Positions 42,516 to 51,800 of a stretch of 64,000 nt of DNA are shown in pieces (positions within the stretch are counted from its first letter, which is position 1; the number at the start of each line of letters is the position of its first letter). This DNA comes from Solimonas aquatica. GTDB lineage: Bacteria > Pseudomonadota > Gammaproteobacteria > Nevskiales > Nevskiaceae. Where the stretch lies: the NCBI RefSeq assembly GCF_900111015.1, contig NZ_FOFS01000004.1:124001-188000 (forward strand). Direction: 5' to 3'. The position numbers and the translations under genes were made by a program. The notes below the pieces were generated by a model. The model was given only the letters and a program-made list of their open reading frames with translations, made no database searches and had not been told where the DNA came from.

Positions 42516-44506
42516 GCGTAGGCCTCGGCATCGCCGCGCGCTTCATCGCGCTGTGGGCGCAGGCGCAGTTGCTGGGCGTGAGCGCCTTCCTGCTGCTGGC
42601 AGGGCCGCAGCAGCAGGCGCAGGCCAGGCTCTGGCGAGCCCGGCAGCGCCGCTGGCTGCTGTGGGCCGCGCTGGCCCTGCCCTTGTCCCTGCTGCTGTGG
42701 ATCGCCACGCAGGCACAGCTGCTGGCGGATCAGCCGGGACGCGAACCGACGCTTGATGTCGCGCTGCTGTCCGCGCTGATCGGCAAGACCCTGGTCGGTC
42801 ACATCTGGGCCTGGCGTCTGACGCTGAGCGCGCTGATGCTGATGCTGCTGGCACTCAGCTGGCGTGGCGACAGACTGGATCGCCGGCCAACGCTGCTGAT
42901 ATTGCTGCTGCTCGCGGCGCTCACCGCCGGTGGCGCCAGCCTCGCAGGTCATGCCGCCGGCGGCGACGATGCCTGGTGGCTGATGCCGCTCAACGCCCTG
43001 CACATCGTCATCGCCAGTGCCTGGCTGGGGGCCCTGCCGTCCTGGCTCGCGCTGGCGCGACTGGCCAGCGCGCCTGCGCACGACGCGCTGCGACCCTATG
43101 CCATCCGGGCATTCGCGCGCTTCTCGACCGCAGCCCTGCCGGCAATGGGGCTGATCGTGGCGGCCGGCATCGTGCTGAGCCTGCAATACACGCGCAACGA
43201 GGGCGACTGGCTCGGCACCCGCTTCGGACTGCTGATGCTCACCAAGATCGTCCTGCTGCTGCTGGCCCTGCATCAGGCCTGGCGTCTCCGGCAAGGGTGG
43301 CTGCCGCAGATGCAGCAGCACTCGTCGCAGGCCTTTGCGCAGGCCGCGCGCTGCGTCAGCCGCGAATGGGCGCTGGCGCTGGCGATTCTGCTGGCCGCTG
43401 CCGCGCTGGCGCAGACCACGCCGGCCACGCACGAACAGCCGCTCTGGTACCTGCCGTTCCGGCTGTCGCTGTCCGCGACCTGGAAAGTCTGGCCCACGCC
43501 GCTGGTCACCGGCCTGGGCGCACTGGCGATCGCCCTGGGCCTGATCCTGGGCTTGCGCAGCCGCAGCGCGCCGCAGGCAGGGCTGCGCGCCGTCGCCTTG
43601 CTGCTGTGTGCCGGCGGCCTGGCGGCGACGATGTGGGCGCTGGCGGTGCCGGCTTATCCGGACACCTTCCGCCGCTCCACGGCGCCCTATCTCACGGTTT
43701 CCATCGCCCACGGCCAGGCCTTGTTCGAGATGCATTGCGTGGCCTGCCATGGACGCGGCGCGCTGGGCGATGGCGTGCTGGCCAAGTCCCTGCCGAAGCC
43801 ACCGGTCAATCTCAGCGAGCCGCATACGGCGCTGCACACCGTGGGCGATATGTACTGGTGGTTCAGTCACGGCATCCCGCAAGGCGGCATGCCGGGATTC
43901 GCGGCGGTCACCAGCGAGCAGGACCGCTGGGACCTGGCCAATTTTCTGCGCGCTTTTTCGCAAGGCTTCGAAGCACGCATCCTGAGTCCCCAGATCGTGC
44001 GCAACAGCCCCTGGCTCGGCGCGCCGAATTTCTATTATGAAACCGCGCAAGGCGAGGCCGAGCTGAAGGACTGGCGCGAGCGTCAGCCGGTACTGCTGGT
44101 GTTCTTCGATCCGCGTCAGGCGCAAAGCCGCGCCCGCCTCGACCATCTGGCCGCCAGTCACGCCCTGCACCTGCAGCAAGGCCTGCAGGTGCTGGCGATT
44201 GCCATCGATGGACGCGCACCGCCACGAGCCCTGCCGTTCACGGTGGTGACGGACGGGGCTGCGGAAATCTGGTCCGCCTATCAGCTGCTGAGCCGCAGCC
44301 TGGGCAATCGCGGCGACGGACAGCAGCTCGGCATGAACCGCTCGCATGCCGAATTCCTCATCGACCGCTACGGCTACGTGCGCGCACGCTGGCTGCCGGA
44401 CGAGGACCCGCAGGGCTGGAGCGCCTGCGGCAAGTTGATCGAACAAGTGCAGGCGCTGGCAAGCGAGCCGCGCCTGCGTCCGCCACCGGACGACCACGTC
44501 CACTGA
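42512..44506 (+). CDS. copD: CopD - cytochrome c - thioredoxin-like fusion protein
   Basis: 664 aa, GTG start at 42512 overlapping the copC stop. Residues about 5-380 are a CopD-type polytopic membrane domain with His-containing helices (GHIWAWRL, GHAAGGDD, ALHIVIASAW). Residues about 395-485 form a class I cytochrome c: the haem site is Cys 409-Val-Ala-Cys 412-His 413 and Met 460 (GGMPGF) is the likely sixth ligand. Residues about 515-664 resemble a thioredoxin/peroxiredoxin-type fold (PVLLVFFDPRQAQSRARL) but have no CxxC. I know CopD alone and as CopCD fusions; this three-part chain is unusual. Electron transfer linked to copper import or reduction for the monooxygenase is an inference. Confidence 0.82.
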   Translation: MSVGLGIAARFIALWAQAQLLGVSAFLLLAGPQQQAQARLWRARQRRWLLWAALALPLSLLLWIATQAQLLADQPGREPTLDVALLSALIGKTLVGHIWAWRLTLSALMLMLLALSWRGDRLDRRPTLLILLLLAALTAGGASLAGHAAGGDDAWWLMPLNALHIVIASAWLGALPSWLALARLASAPAHDALRPYAIRAFARFSTAALPAMGLIVAAGIVLSLQYTRNEGDWLGTRFGLLMLTKIVLLLLALHQAWRLRQGWLPQMQQHSSQAFAQAARCVSREWALALAILLAAAALAQTTPATHEQPLWYLPFRLSLSATWKVWPTPLVTGLGALAIALGLILGLRSRSAPQAGLRAVALLLCAGGLAATMWALAVPAYPDTFRRSTAPYLTVSIAHGQALFEMHCVACHGRGALGDGVLAKSLPKPPVNLSEPHTALHTVGDMYWWFSHGIPQGGMPGFAAVTSEQDRWDLANFLRAFSQGFEARILSPQIVRNSPWLGAPNFYYETAQGEAELKDWRERQPVLLVFFDPRQAQSRARLDHLAASHALHLQQGLQVLAIAIDGRAPPRALPFTVVTDGAAEIWSAYQLLSRSLGNRGDGQQLGMNRSHAEFLIDRYGYVRARWLPDEDPQGWSACGKLIEQVQALASEPRLRPPPDDHVH

Positions 44507-44521
44507 AACCTGGAGTCTTAC

Positions 44522-44989
44522 GTGAAACGTTCTCTGACCCTGTTGCTGAGCACCGCCCTGAGCCTCTGCGCCCCGCTGGCGCGCGCACACGACGATCACA
44601 GCCACCATCACGACATGGCGACGATGGCGCCCGCCGAGAGCACGGCCTCCGCACCGCCGCTGTCGATCCTGCTGCCGCAGAATGGCGCGGTGGTGAGCCC
44701 GCAGCTGGCGGTGATCTTCAAGACGCCGGGCAGGATGGCGGATCTGACCATGGGCGCCGCGCAGATGGGGACGCATCTGCACATCGAAAGCGCCGGTGTC
44801 TCGCTGATGCCGATGGTCAACCAGCTGATCCGCCTGGGGCCCGACACCTATCTGTTCCTGTTCGATCTCGAAGCCAAGCCCGGCGCGCAGACCATCCGCG
44901 TCTACTGGTCGGACGCCATGCACCGCACCATCGCCAGCAGCGTCAATGAAGTGCGGGTCACCGTCGCCGCGGATGCGGCCAGGCAGTAA
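44522..44989 (+). CDS. His/Met-rich periplasmic protein, putative copper handling
   Basis: 155 aa, GTG start at 44522 after TGGAG. The signal peptide ends near ARA-HDDHSHHHDM, leaving a His-rich mature N-terminus (six His within twelve residues). The rest is a compact beta-type domain with several Met and His (MADLTMGAAQMGTHLHIES, VSLMPMV, YWSDAMHRT), reminiscent of CopC/PCu(A)C-type copper proteins though I recognise no family. It is the last gene of the monooxygenase operon, followed by a possible terminator. A periplasmic copper chaperone or buffer for the enzyme is likely but inferred. Confidence 0.75.
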   Translation: MKRSLTLLLSTALSLCAPLARAHDDHSHHHDMATMAPAESTASAPPLSILLPQNGAVVSPQLAVIFKTPGRMADLTMGAAQMGTHLHIESAGVSLMPMVNQLIRLGPDTYLFLFDLEAKPGAQTIRVYWSDAMHRTIASSVNEVRVTVAADAARQ

Positions 44990-45027
44990 GCCGCCCCGGC
45001 CTGAGCGCAAGCCGCGCGCAGACACAG

Positions 45028-45051
45028 GGGCCGCAACCGGCGGCCCGTTTT
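45028..45051 (+). terminator. Candidate terminator of the monooxygenase operon
   Basis: GGGCCGC (45028-45034) pairs with GCGGCCC (45040-45046) with a 5-base loop, followed by GTTTT. The T-run is short, so termination may be partial. Confidence 0.5.
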
Positions 45052-45061
45052 AGCGACTTTG

Positions 45062-45085
45062 GGCCCGGGCCGGCCGGCCCGGGCC
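45062..45085. repeat. Perfect 24-bp all-G/C palindrome
   Basis: A sequence of only G and C, built as GGCCCGGGCC-GGCC-GGCCCGGGCC and identical to its own complement, lies between the candidate operon terminator and the tandem MarR gene. It could form a cruciform, a strong RNA hairpin in either direction, or be a protein-binding site. Confidence 0.6.
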
Positions 45086-45160
45086 GCTCCCCGTCCCGTC
45101 CACCCGCCGCGCAGGGTGCCACGCCAGTGGCGCCGCGTGCCGGCCTGCGCAAATAGTTTC

Positions 45161-45196
45161 CAATATTTGTATATTTCGACAATCTCTGTTTACTAT
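45161..45196 (+). promoter_or_regulatory. AT-rich promoter/operator region of the tandem MarR gene
   Basis: An AT-rich island in GC-rich DNA with an AATAT-TTGT-ATATT inverted repeat (45162-45175) overlapping a TTGTAT -35-like box (45167-45172), 18-base spacer and TACTAT (45191-45196) just before the ATG at 45203. MarR-family proteins usually bind AT-rich palindromes in their own promoter, so autoregulation is plausible. Confidence 0.45.
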
Positions 45197-45202
45197 TGGC
45201 TG

Positions 45203-46276
45203 ATGAACAGTACTGTCCAGTCCCGCCAGCAGGAGCAGCCGCAGGCGGCCAATCACAGCCTGCTGGCGCGGCTGATGGTGGTCACGCACTTCGTGCAGAA
45301 GCAGTCCATGGAGCGGCTGGCGCAGAAGCGCCGCTACGGCAAGCTGAGCCTGAGCTATGCCGACTACGTGTCGCTGCTGGTGGAACGCGATCATTCACCG
45401 GGCGAACTGGCCGAACGTCTGCGCATCAGCAAGCAGGCCTGCAGCAAGACCCTGCGCGAGCTGGAACAACGCGGCCTGACCCGGCGGCGCAGCCATCCGC
45501 AGGACAGCCGTTCCAGCATGCTCTCGCTGTCGGCCAAAGGCCTGGAACTGCTGCGCGAAGGAGTCGAGGCCGCCAACGACATCCAGGCGCAGCTGGCCGA
45601 GACCATCGGCGCCACCCGCCTGCATCGCCTGCTCGACATACTCGACCGGCTGCTGGCAGCGATGAGCGGCGAGCAGGCCCTGCAAACCGGCCTGGAGAAT
45701 GCCGTCGCGGCCAAGGCCGGCCGCCGGCCCGCGCGCCTGGCCGTGGTGCTGCCCAAGCTCAGCAAGCTGCTGCGCCAGGAACTCGCCGTCGCCATGGGCC
45801 AGAAAACCCGTCCCGAACTGCGCCCGGGCATCGGCCAGCTGCTGGGCATGCTCGGACCCGAGGGTCGGCGCCTGCAGCAGATGGCGGCCATTCTCGGCGT
45901 CAGCAAGCAGGCGGTGGCCGCCAGTGCCGCCGAACTCGAAGCACAAGGCTATGTGCGGCGCGAGGAAGATCCGCAGGACCGCCGGCAGATCGTGGTGCAC
46001 CTCTCGCCGCAAGGCCAGAAGCTGCTGCGTGAAGTCGCCGGCAAGGTCGCACAGATCGAAGCCGACATGCGCGCCACGCTCGGCGAGGCGGATTTTCGGC
46101 TGCTCGACGAGAGCATGCACAGCTTCTATCTCGCCATCACCCAGCGTTACGACAGCAACCGCGCCTTGCGCACGCGCATCGAACAGCTTTCACAACAACT
46201 GGTCGCGGAGCTGGGCGTCACCGGCGCCCGCGCACTGGCCCTGGACCTGATGAACGCCACCCGAGGAAAGCGGTAA
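45203..46276 (+). CDS. Tandem double-MarR transcriptional regulator
   Basis: 357 aa holding two MarR winged-helix units in one chain. The first HTH is about residues 62-115 (HSPGELAERLRISKQACSKT, then the wing RRRSHPQDSRSSMLSLS); the second is about 215-275 (LQQMAAILGVSKQAVAASAA, wing RREEDPQDRRQIVVHLS). Ordinary MarR proteins are ~150 aa homodimers, so this is probably a covalent pseudo-dimer able to bind asymmetric sites or respond to two signals. Its TAA overlaps the next ATG (TAATG), coupling it to the desaturase-like gene. It may regulate that gene, the monooxygenase operon upstream or itself. Confidence 0.82.
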   Translation: MNSTVQSRQQEQPQAANHSLLARLMVVTHFVQKQSMERLAQKRRYGKLSLSYADYVSLLVERDHSPGELAERLRISKQACSKTLRELEQRGLTRRRSHPQDSRSSMLSLSAKGLELLREGVEAANDIQAQLAETIGATRLHRLLDILDRLLAAMSGEQALQTGLENAVAAKAGRRPARLAVVLPKLSKLLRQELAVAMGQKTRPELRPGIGQLLGMLGPEGRRLQQMAAILGVSKQAVAASAAELEAQGYVRREEDPQDRRQIVVHLSPQGQKLLREVAGKVAQIEADMRATLGEADFRLLDESMHSFYLAITQRYDSNRALRTRIEQLSQQLVAELGVTGARALALDLMNATRGKR

Positions 46277-47079
46277 TGGACTTCTCCCACTTCTTCTCTG
46301 AAACCTATCACTGGCAGCCGGCGCTGATCGCGCTGCTGGCCGTGCTCGGCATTCCGGCGGCCGTCGCGCCGCTGATCCGTCTGATTCCGGCTTTTCGCAA
46401 ATCACGCGAGCTGAACAAAAGCGCCGCGACGGACCGTCTCAAGCGCAGCTTCTACATGCCGATCCAGAACCGCAGCAAGCTCTGGGGCCTGAGCACCTAT
46501 CTGGCGATCTTCATCTTCGTCATTCCCTTCGTGGTCAGCAGCCAGCCGCAGCCCTGGTGGAAGATTCCGCTGGAGGTGTTCGCGATCCTGATGGTCTATG
46601 ACTTCTTCTACTACCTCACGCACCGCTTCCTGTTTCATGACGGCGGCTTCGGCCCCGGCCCGCTGATGTGGGTGCACGCCGTGCATCATCAGCAGCGCAA
46701 TCCCTGCCGCATGGATTCCAACTATCTGCACCCGATCGAAACCTCGCTGGGCGTGGGCCTTTATGGCAGCACCATCGGCGTGCTGGGCCTGCTGATGGGC
46801 GACTTCCACATCGTCACCATCATCATCACCGCCATCGCCTTCTCCGAGATCAATCTGCACAACCATGATCTGATGGACATCGAGGATCGCTTCCCGTACC
46901 GCTATCTGCGCTACATGTCCTTCATGCATCACGTGCATCACGCGCGCTTCACCGCCGGCAACTTCGCCACCATCTCCTTGTTCTACGACTGGCTGTTCGG
47001 CACCTACGACACCGGCCAGGGCTGGCAGCGCCCCAAGCGCGGCGAGATCAAGAACGCCGACGCCACCTCGCAGGGTTAA
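46276..47079 (+). CDS. Fatty acid hydroxylase / sterol desaturase family membrane protein
   Basis: 267 aa non-haem di-iron membrane oxygenase. About four membrane segments and the His clusters HRFLFH, HAVHHQQ and HHVHHARF (plus NLHNHD) form the expected eight-His iron site. Family members hydroxylate or desaturate lipids, sterols or carotenoids, or cleave ether lipids. It is translationally coupled to the tandem MarR regulator and followed by a strong terminator. Near the copper monooxygenase it may modify membrane lipids in response to hydrophobic substrate, which is speculative. Confidence 0.88.
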   Translation: MDFSHFFSETYHWQPALIALLAVLGIPAAVAPLIRLIPAFRKSRELNKSAATDRLKRSFYMPIQNRSKLWGLSTYLAIFIFVIPFVVSSQPQPWWKIPLEVFAILMVYDFFYYLTHRFLFHDGGFGPGPLMWVHAVHHQQRNPCRMDSNYLHPIETSLGVGLYGSTIGVLGLLMGDFHIVTIIITAIAFSEINLHNHDLMDIEDRFPYRYLRYMSFMHHVHHARFTAGNFATISLFYDWLFGTYDTGQGWQRPKRGEIKNADATSQG

Positions 47080-47094
47080 AAGACCCTCGCACGC

Positions 47095-47128
47095 AAACCC
47101 GGTCCGCAGCCGCCTGCGGACCGGGTTT
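47095..47128 (+). terminator. Strong intrinsic terminator after the desaturase-like gene
   Basis: A 15-bp perfect stem (47095-47109 with 47114-47128) with a 4-base loop, carrying AAA at the 5' side and TTT at the 3' side followed by CGTCGTTCT. It separates the MarR-desaturase unit from the GMC dehydrogenase. Confidence 0.8.
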
Positions 47129-47185
47129 CGTCGTTCTGCGCCGGCGCTAGAATGAAAAACGGATGTGGGGGAGCGACATCAGAAC

Positions 47186-48838
47186 ATGAGCCAGCCCGAC
47201 AGCGGCGCACAGCCTTACGGCAGCTTTGATTACGTGATTGTCGGCGGCGGCAGCGCGGGCTGCCTGCTGGCCAATCGCCTCTCACAGGACCCGAAGGTCT
47301 CGGTGCTCTTGCTGGAGGCCGGCGGCCCCGACAACTGGCACTGGATTCACATCCCGGTCGGTTATCTCTACTGCATCGGCAATCCGCGCACGGACTGGTG
47401 TTACCGCACGCAGGCGGAATCCGGCCTCAACGGCCGCAGCATTCTCTACGCGCGCGGCCGCGTGCTGGGCGGCTGCTCCTCGATCAACGCCATGATCTAC
47501 ATGCGCGGCCAGGCGCAGGACTATGCGCAATGGGCGGCGCTGAGCGGCGATGCCAGCTGGAACTGGGACGCCGTGCTGCCGCTGTTCAAGCGTCACGAGG
47601 ACCACTGGCGCGGCGGCGACGCCCTGCACGGCGCCGGCGGCGAACTGCGCGTGGCACAGCAGCGTCTGCGCTGGGACATTCTCGACCGCTTCGCCGAAGC
47701 CGCCGCGCAGGCCGGCATCGCGCCCAGCGCCGACTTCAACGGCGGCGACAACGAAGGCTCCGGCAAGTTCGAGGTCACGCAGCGGCGCGGCCTGCGCTGG
47801 AGCGCGTCCACGGCGTTTCTGAAGCCGGTGCGGCAGCGGCGCAATCTGACGGTGCTCACCGGCGCGCTGGTGCATCGCCTGCGCATCGAGAACCGGCGCA
47901 TCAGCGGCCTGGAGTTCGCCGTCGGTGAGGCCCGCTACCACGTGCAGGCGCGCGCCGAAACCGTGCTCAGCGCCGGCGCCATCGGCTCGCCGGCGATTCT
48001 GCAGCGCTCCGGCATCGGTGCACCGGAACTGCTGCAGCGCCTGGGCATTGCCCTGCAGCACGCGCTGCCGGGCGTCGGCGAGAACCTGCAGGATCATCTG
48101 CAGCTGCGCGCGATCTATCGCGTGCGCAACATCCGCACGCTCAATCAGGTGGCCAACAGCCTCTGGGGCAAGCTGGGCATGGGTCTGGACTTCGCGCTGC
48201 GCCGGCGTGGACCGCTGACCATGGCGCCCAGCCAGCTCGGTGTGTTCACCAAATCCGATCCCGCGATCGAACGCGCCGATCTGGAATACCACGTGCAGCC
48301 GCTGTCGCTGGACAAGTTCGGCGAGCCCCTGCACCGCTTCCCGGCCTTCACCGCCAGCGTCTGCAATCTGCGCCCCAGCTCACGCGGCCAGGTGCGTATC
48401 GCCAGCGCCGATCCGGCGCAGGCACCGCTGATTGCGCCGAACTACCTGAGCAGCGAGCAGGATCGTCGCATCGCCGCCGCCGCGCTGCGCCTGACCCGGC
48501 GCATCGTCGGCATGCCGGCGCTGGCACCGTATCAACCCGAGGAGTTCCTGCCCGGCGCGCAGCTGCAAAGCGATGCGGAACTCGCGCGCGCCGCCGGCGA
48601 TATCGGCACCACCATCTTCCATCCGGTCGGCACCTGCCGCATGGGCCGCGCCGACGACGAACAGGCCGTGGTGGATGCGCAGCTGCGCCTGCGTGGCCTG
48701 GCCGGGCTGCGCATCGCCGACGCCTCGATCATGCCCACCATCCCCTCGGGCAACACCAATGCGCCGACCATGATGATTGCCGAGAAGGCCGCGGCGCTGA
48801 TCGCAGCGGCGCGGCCTTGGCAGGGTGATGCCGGCTAG
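47186..48838 (+). CDS. GMC family FAD-dependent alcohol (choline-type) dehydrogenase
   Basis: 550 aa flavoprotein. Signatures: FDYVIVGGGSAGCLLANRL (FAD), ARGRVLGGCSSINAMIYMRG (GMC signature 1), GAIGSPAILQRSGIG (signature 2) and HPVGTCRMG plus GNTNAPTMMIAEKAA with catalytic His/Asn. Relatives include AlkJ and polyethylene-glycol dehydrogenases, which oxidise medium-chain primary alcohols to aldehydes in hydrocarbon degraders. A TAGAAT -10-like box lies at 47148-47153. I use ATG 47186; GTG 47165 is an alternative. Its position after the copper monooxygenase suggests it oxidises the alcohol product. Its stop overlaps the stop of the convergent CHAT gene (CTAG). Confidence 0.9.
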   Translation: MSQPDSGAQPYGSFDYVIVGGGSAGCLLANRLSQDPKVSVLLLEAGGPDNWHWIHIPVGYLYCIGNPRTDWCYRTQAESGLNGRSILYARGRVLGGCSSINAMIYMRGQAQDYAQWAALSGDASWNWDAVLPLFKRHEDHWRGGDALHGAGGELRVAQQRLRWDILDRFAEAAAQAGIAPSADFNGGDNEGSGKFEVTQRRGLRWSASTAFLKPVRQRRNLTVLTGALVHRLRIENRRISGLEFAVGEARYHVQARAETVLSAGAIGSPAILQRSGIGAPELLQRLGIALQHALPGVGENLQDHLQLRAIYRVRNIRTLNQVANSLWGKLGMGLDFALRRRGPLTMAPSQLGVFTKSDPAIERADLEYHVQPLSLDKFGEPLHRFPAFTASVCNLRPSSRGQVRIASADPAQAPLIAPNYLSSEQDRRIAAAALRLTRRIVGMPALAPYQPEEFLPGAQLQSDAELARAAGDIGTTIFHPVGTCRMGRADDEQAVVDAQLRLRGLAGLRIADASIMPTIPSGNTNAPTMMIAEKAAALIAAARPWQGDAG

Positions 48839-51800
48839 CGCCGGCGCGCGCGCTTCCTGACGCGGGCCTTGCGCGCCGGCGCTGCCGCGTCCGGCGAGGC
48901 GCCATCGAAGGCCTCCAGCATCTGCGTGAAGGCGGCGAAGATCACCTCGCCGTGCGTCAGCTTGCGGCGCAGCTCTTTTTCACACTGCGCGTCGAAGCGC
49001 TGCGGCGAAAGCAGATGCTCCAGCTTGTGCTGCGCATCGCGATTGAAGGGGCAGCTGCCGCGCGTGGCGGTGTGCACCGGATACGGCGACGCGGCGTTCA
49101 GCCTGGGCCGTTCGGCACGCAGCATCTGCGCCGCCAGGGTCTGCACCAGGGCATTGGCGATCACCCGCGCAGCGCTCTGACCGCGCGGCGGCAGCGCCAG
49201 TCCGGCGATGGAGAAAACCGTCACCGGCAGTGCCGGGTCCCCGCTCCACCAGGCGTAGAGATCTTCGGCATGCTCGTCCCAGATCCAGCGCGGCGTGATG
49301 CAGGACAGGAAGTCCAGGTGCAGGCGCTGCACGCGCTCGCGCATCGCCTCGGCGAAGTCCCGCGCGCGCAGAGAGCTGCGCTTGCGCTGCGCCTCCCATT
49401 TCCACACGCCCAGGGGCACGGCGATTTTCACCGGCCGGAACAGAAACACCGACTGGCATTCATTGAGCGCGGTCAGCGTGGCGGAAAGTTCCGGGAAGTA
49501 GCCCGCCAGATCCGCCACGCCCACTTCCTGCCGCGCGTCCGCAGCGCCGCGCAAGGCCACGCCGGCTTCCGGCCCGGTCTCCAGCAGCGGCCGCGCACGC
49601 GGCGCACGCTGCTGCGGACTCAGGGCGCAGAGCCGCAGATTGGGATCGCGCGCGTAGAGCATCGGCACCGCCCAGTCGATGGTCTCGCTGTCGCTGGCAT
49701 AGTTCACCGCGATACGCGCCTCGCGCGCCGCTTCGCCCAGCGTGCCGCCGTGGGCCAGCTCCGCGTAAAAACGCTGCGCGAAGCTCACCGCCGAGGGATC
49801 GAGCACCTTGTACTGGTTGGCCACCACTGCGGGCAGACCACCCTTGACCAGGGACTGCGCGATGCCGCGATTGCTGCGGCTGCGCGAGTCCTGCCCGCTT
49901 TCACAGGCATTGAGAAACACCAGCTTGATGCCGCGCCCGCAGAAGATCTCGCGCAGGGTCTGCGTGTCGACGAATTCGGGCTCGCCATCCAGACCGCTGA
50001 AGATCAGCCGGCCCTGATCGGCCTGGCTGTCGAACTCGCCGTGGCCCATGAAGTGCACGATGTCGAAGCTCTGGTTCTGGCGCTGCGCATCGACGATGCG
50101 ATCCTGCAGCAGGTCCACAGTGGCCGCCGCCAGCACCTCCAGCTGCACCAGCCCCGCCGCCAGCAGCGGCGCGAAACGCAGTCGGATGCGCGCTTCCTCG
50201 TCGTCCAGTGACAGCAGCGCCGTACCCACCGGCTGCGCCGCCACCACCAGCATCCGCAAGGGCGCCGCGTGGCCCGGCATCAGCTGCGCCGGCACCGAGG
50301 TGGGGACATTGCGGATGAAGTGCACGTCTTCGGTGGCGAGAAATTTTTCACGCACCGGGTCGTAGACGAATTCCCAGGGCTTGCTCGCCACCCAGGGGAT
50401 GGTGCAGGTGAAGATGACATTGAGCGTGGCATTGAGCTGCTCGCTGCGCGCCACATCGTAGAGACGACGCACGCGCCCCACGAACAGGGCTTCAAACAGC
50501 AGGGCGCCGAAGATGCGCAGCTCCTCATCGCCCGGCAGTTCGCCGGCGCCGGTATCCAGATGCTTCCGGATCGCTTCGTGGCGGCGGATGATTTCGCTGA
50601 AGCGCTCGCCGGGCAGCAGGCTGGCCACGGTCTTGCGCACTGCGCGCTCGGCGCGCGAGGTGCGGCCACGACCGGGATTGCGCAGCGGAAAGGGCTCGAT
50701 GATCACCGCGCCGCGATACATCGCCAGCAGCTGCGCATTGTCGCGATCGCCGACGGATTGCGAGATCACCAGATGCAGGCTGTGATCATCATGCGCCGCC
50801 GGCACCAGCAAGCCGGCCGGCGCCGGCAGCGGCGCCGCTGCCGCCACCAGCGCCCGGGCCGGTGCAGCGGCAGGCGCCGCCGCCACGGGCGCCGGCAGTG
50901 GCTCTGCCAGCGGCGCACCGCGAAACAACTTGCGGCTGCGACGCGGCTGCGTGAGATCCAGCAGCGGCAGGCCCTGGTTCTCGCCGGCAAAGGCGCGGTC
51001 GATGAAGCCGCGCACCTCGGGCTGCGCGCAGACGCTCAAGTGATGCACATCGGTGTTCTGCGGGCGCAGATTGCCGTCGAAACCAAAACAGGCCACGCGC
51101 GGCGCCGGCACCACCGGCGCGGGCGATACCGTGGGGTCCACGCGCCAGGCGCCATCGGTCGGCACCACCAGATCATTGGCGCCGCCGAAGAAGGAATCGA
51201 CGCCGATATCGAGCAGCTTCTGCCACAGCGCGGCATTGGGGTTGTAATTGGCGCCGACGGCCGAATACGCGCCACTGCGCGGTCCGCTGCCGGCTTGCAG
51301 CGCGCTGATGGTGCTGCCGGCGCCGTCCATGTCGGACAGCCCGTCGAGACTGCCGCTGAGCTTGCTGGCCAGCCAGACCAGACCGTCAGCGACGAAGGAC
51401 GCACCCATCACCCAGGGATTGTCGCCGGGGAACAGCTCCAGCAGATTGGCGACCATGCCGAAGGTGTCTTCCCAACGCTCGGGCGTGGCCAGCGGCGTGC
51501 CGGCATTGGGCGTGGCCAGCAGCACGCCATGGTGCAGAACGAAGCGCGCGCCCTGCGCGCCAAAACGCTCGGGCTGTTCGGCGAGCGTGCGCAGCAAAAG
51601 CCCGCCGCGCGAGTAGGACACCACATCGAACTCATGCTGGCCTTCCGGCAGCGCCGCCAGCAGCGCCTGCGCGTTTTCCTCCAGCGAGCGGCTCACCGTG
51701 TAATGCTCGAAGGCGTAGACGCGGTTGTCATAGCGCTTGCGCAGCTGCGCCAGATAGCCCTCGCCGAGCAGCTTGCCGAAGGAACCCTGCGTGTTGGAGA

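Noticed and set aside
42476-45025. About 850-codon open frame antisense to the CopD fusion and neighbours
   Set aside because: Gln/Arg/Gly-rich composition without motifs, opposite well-supported genes with overlaps and ribosome sites.
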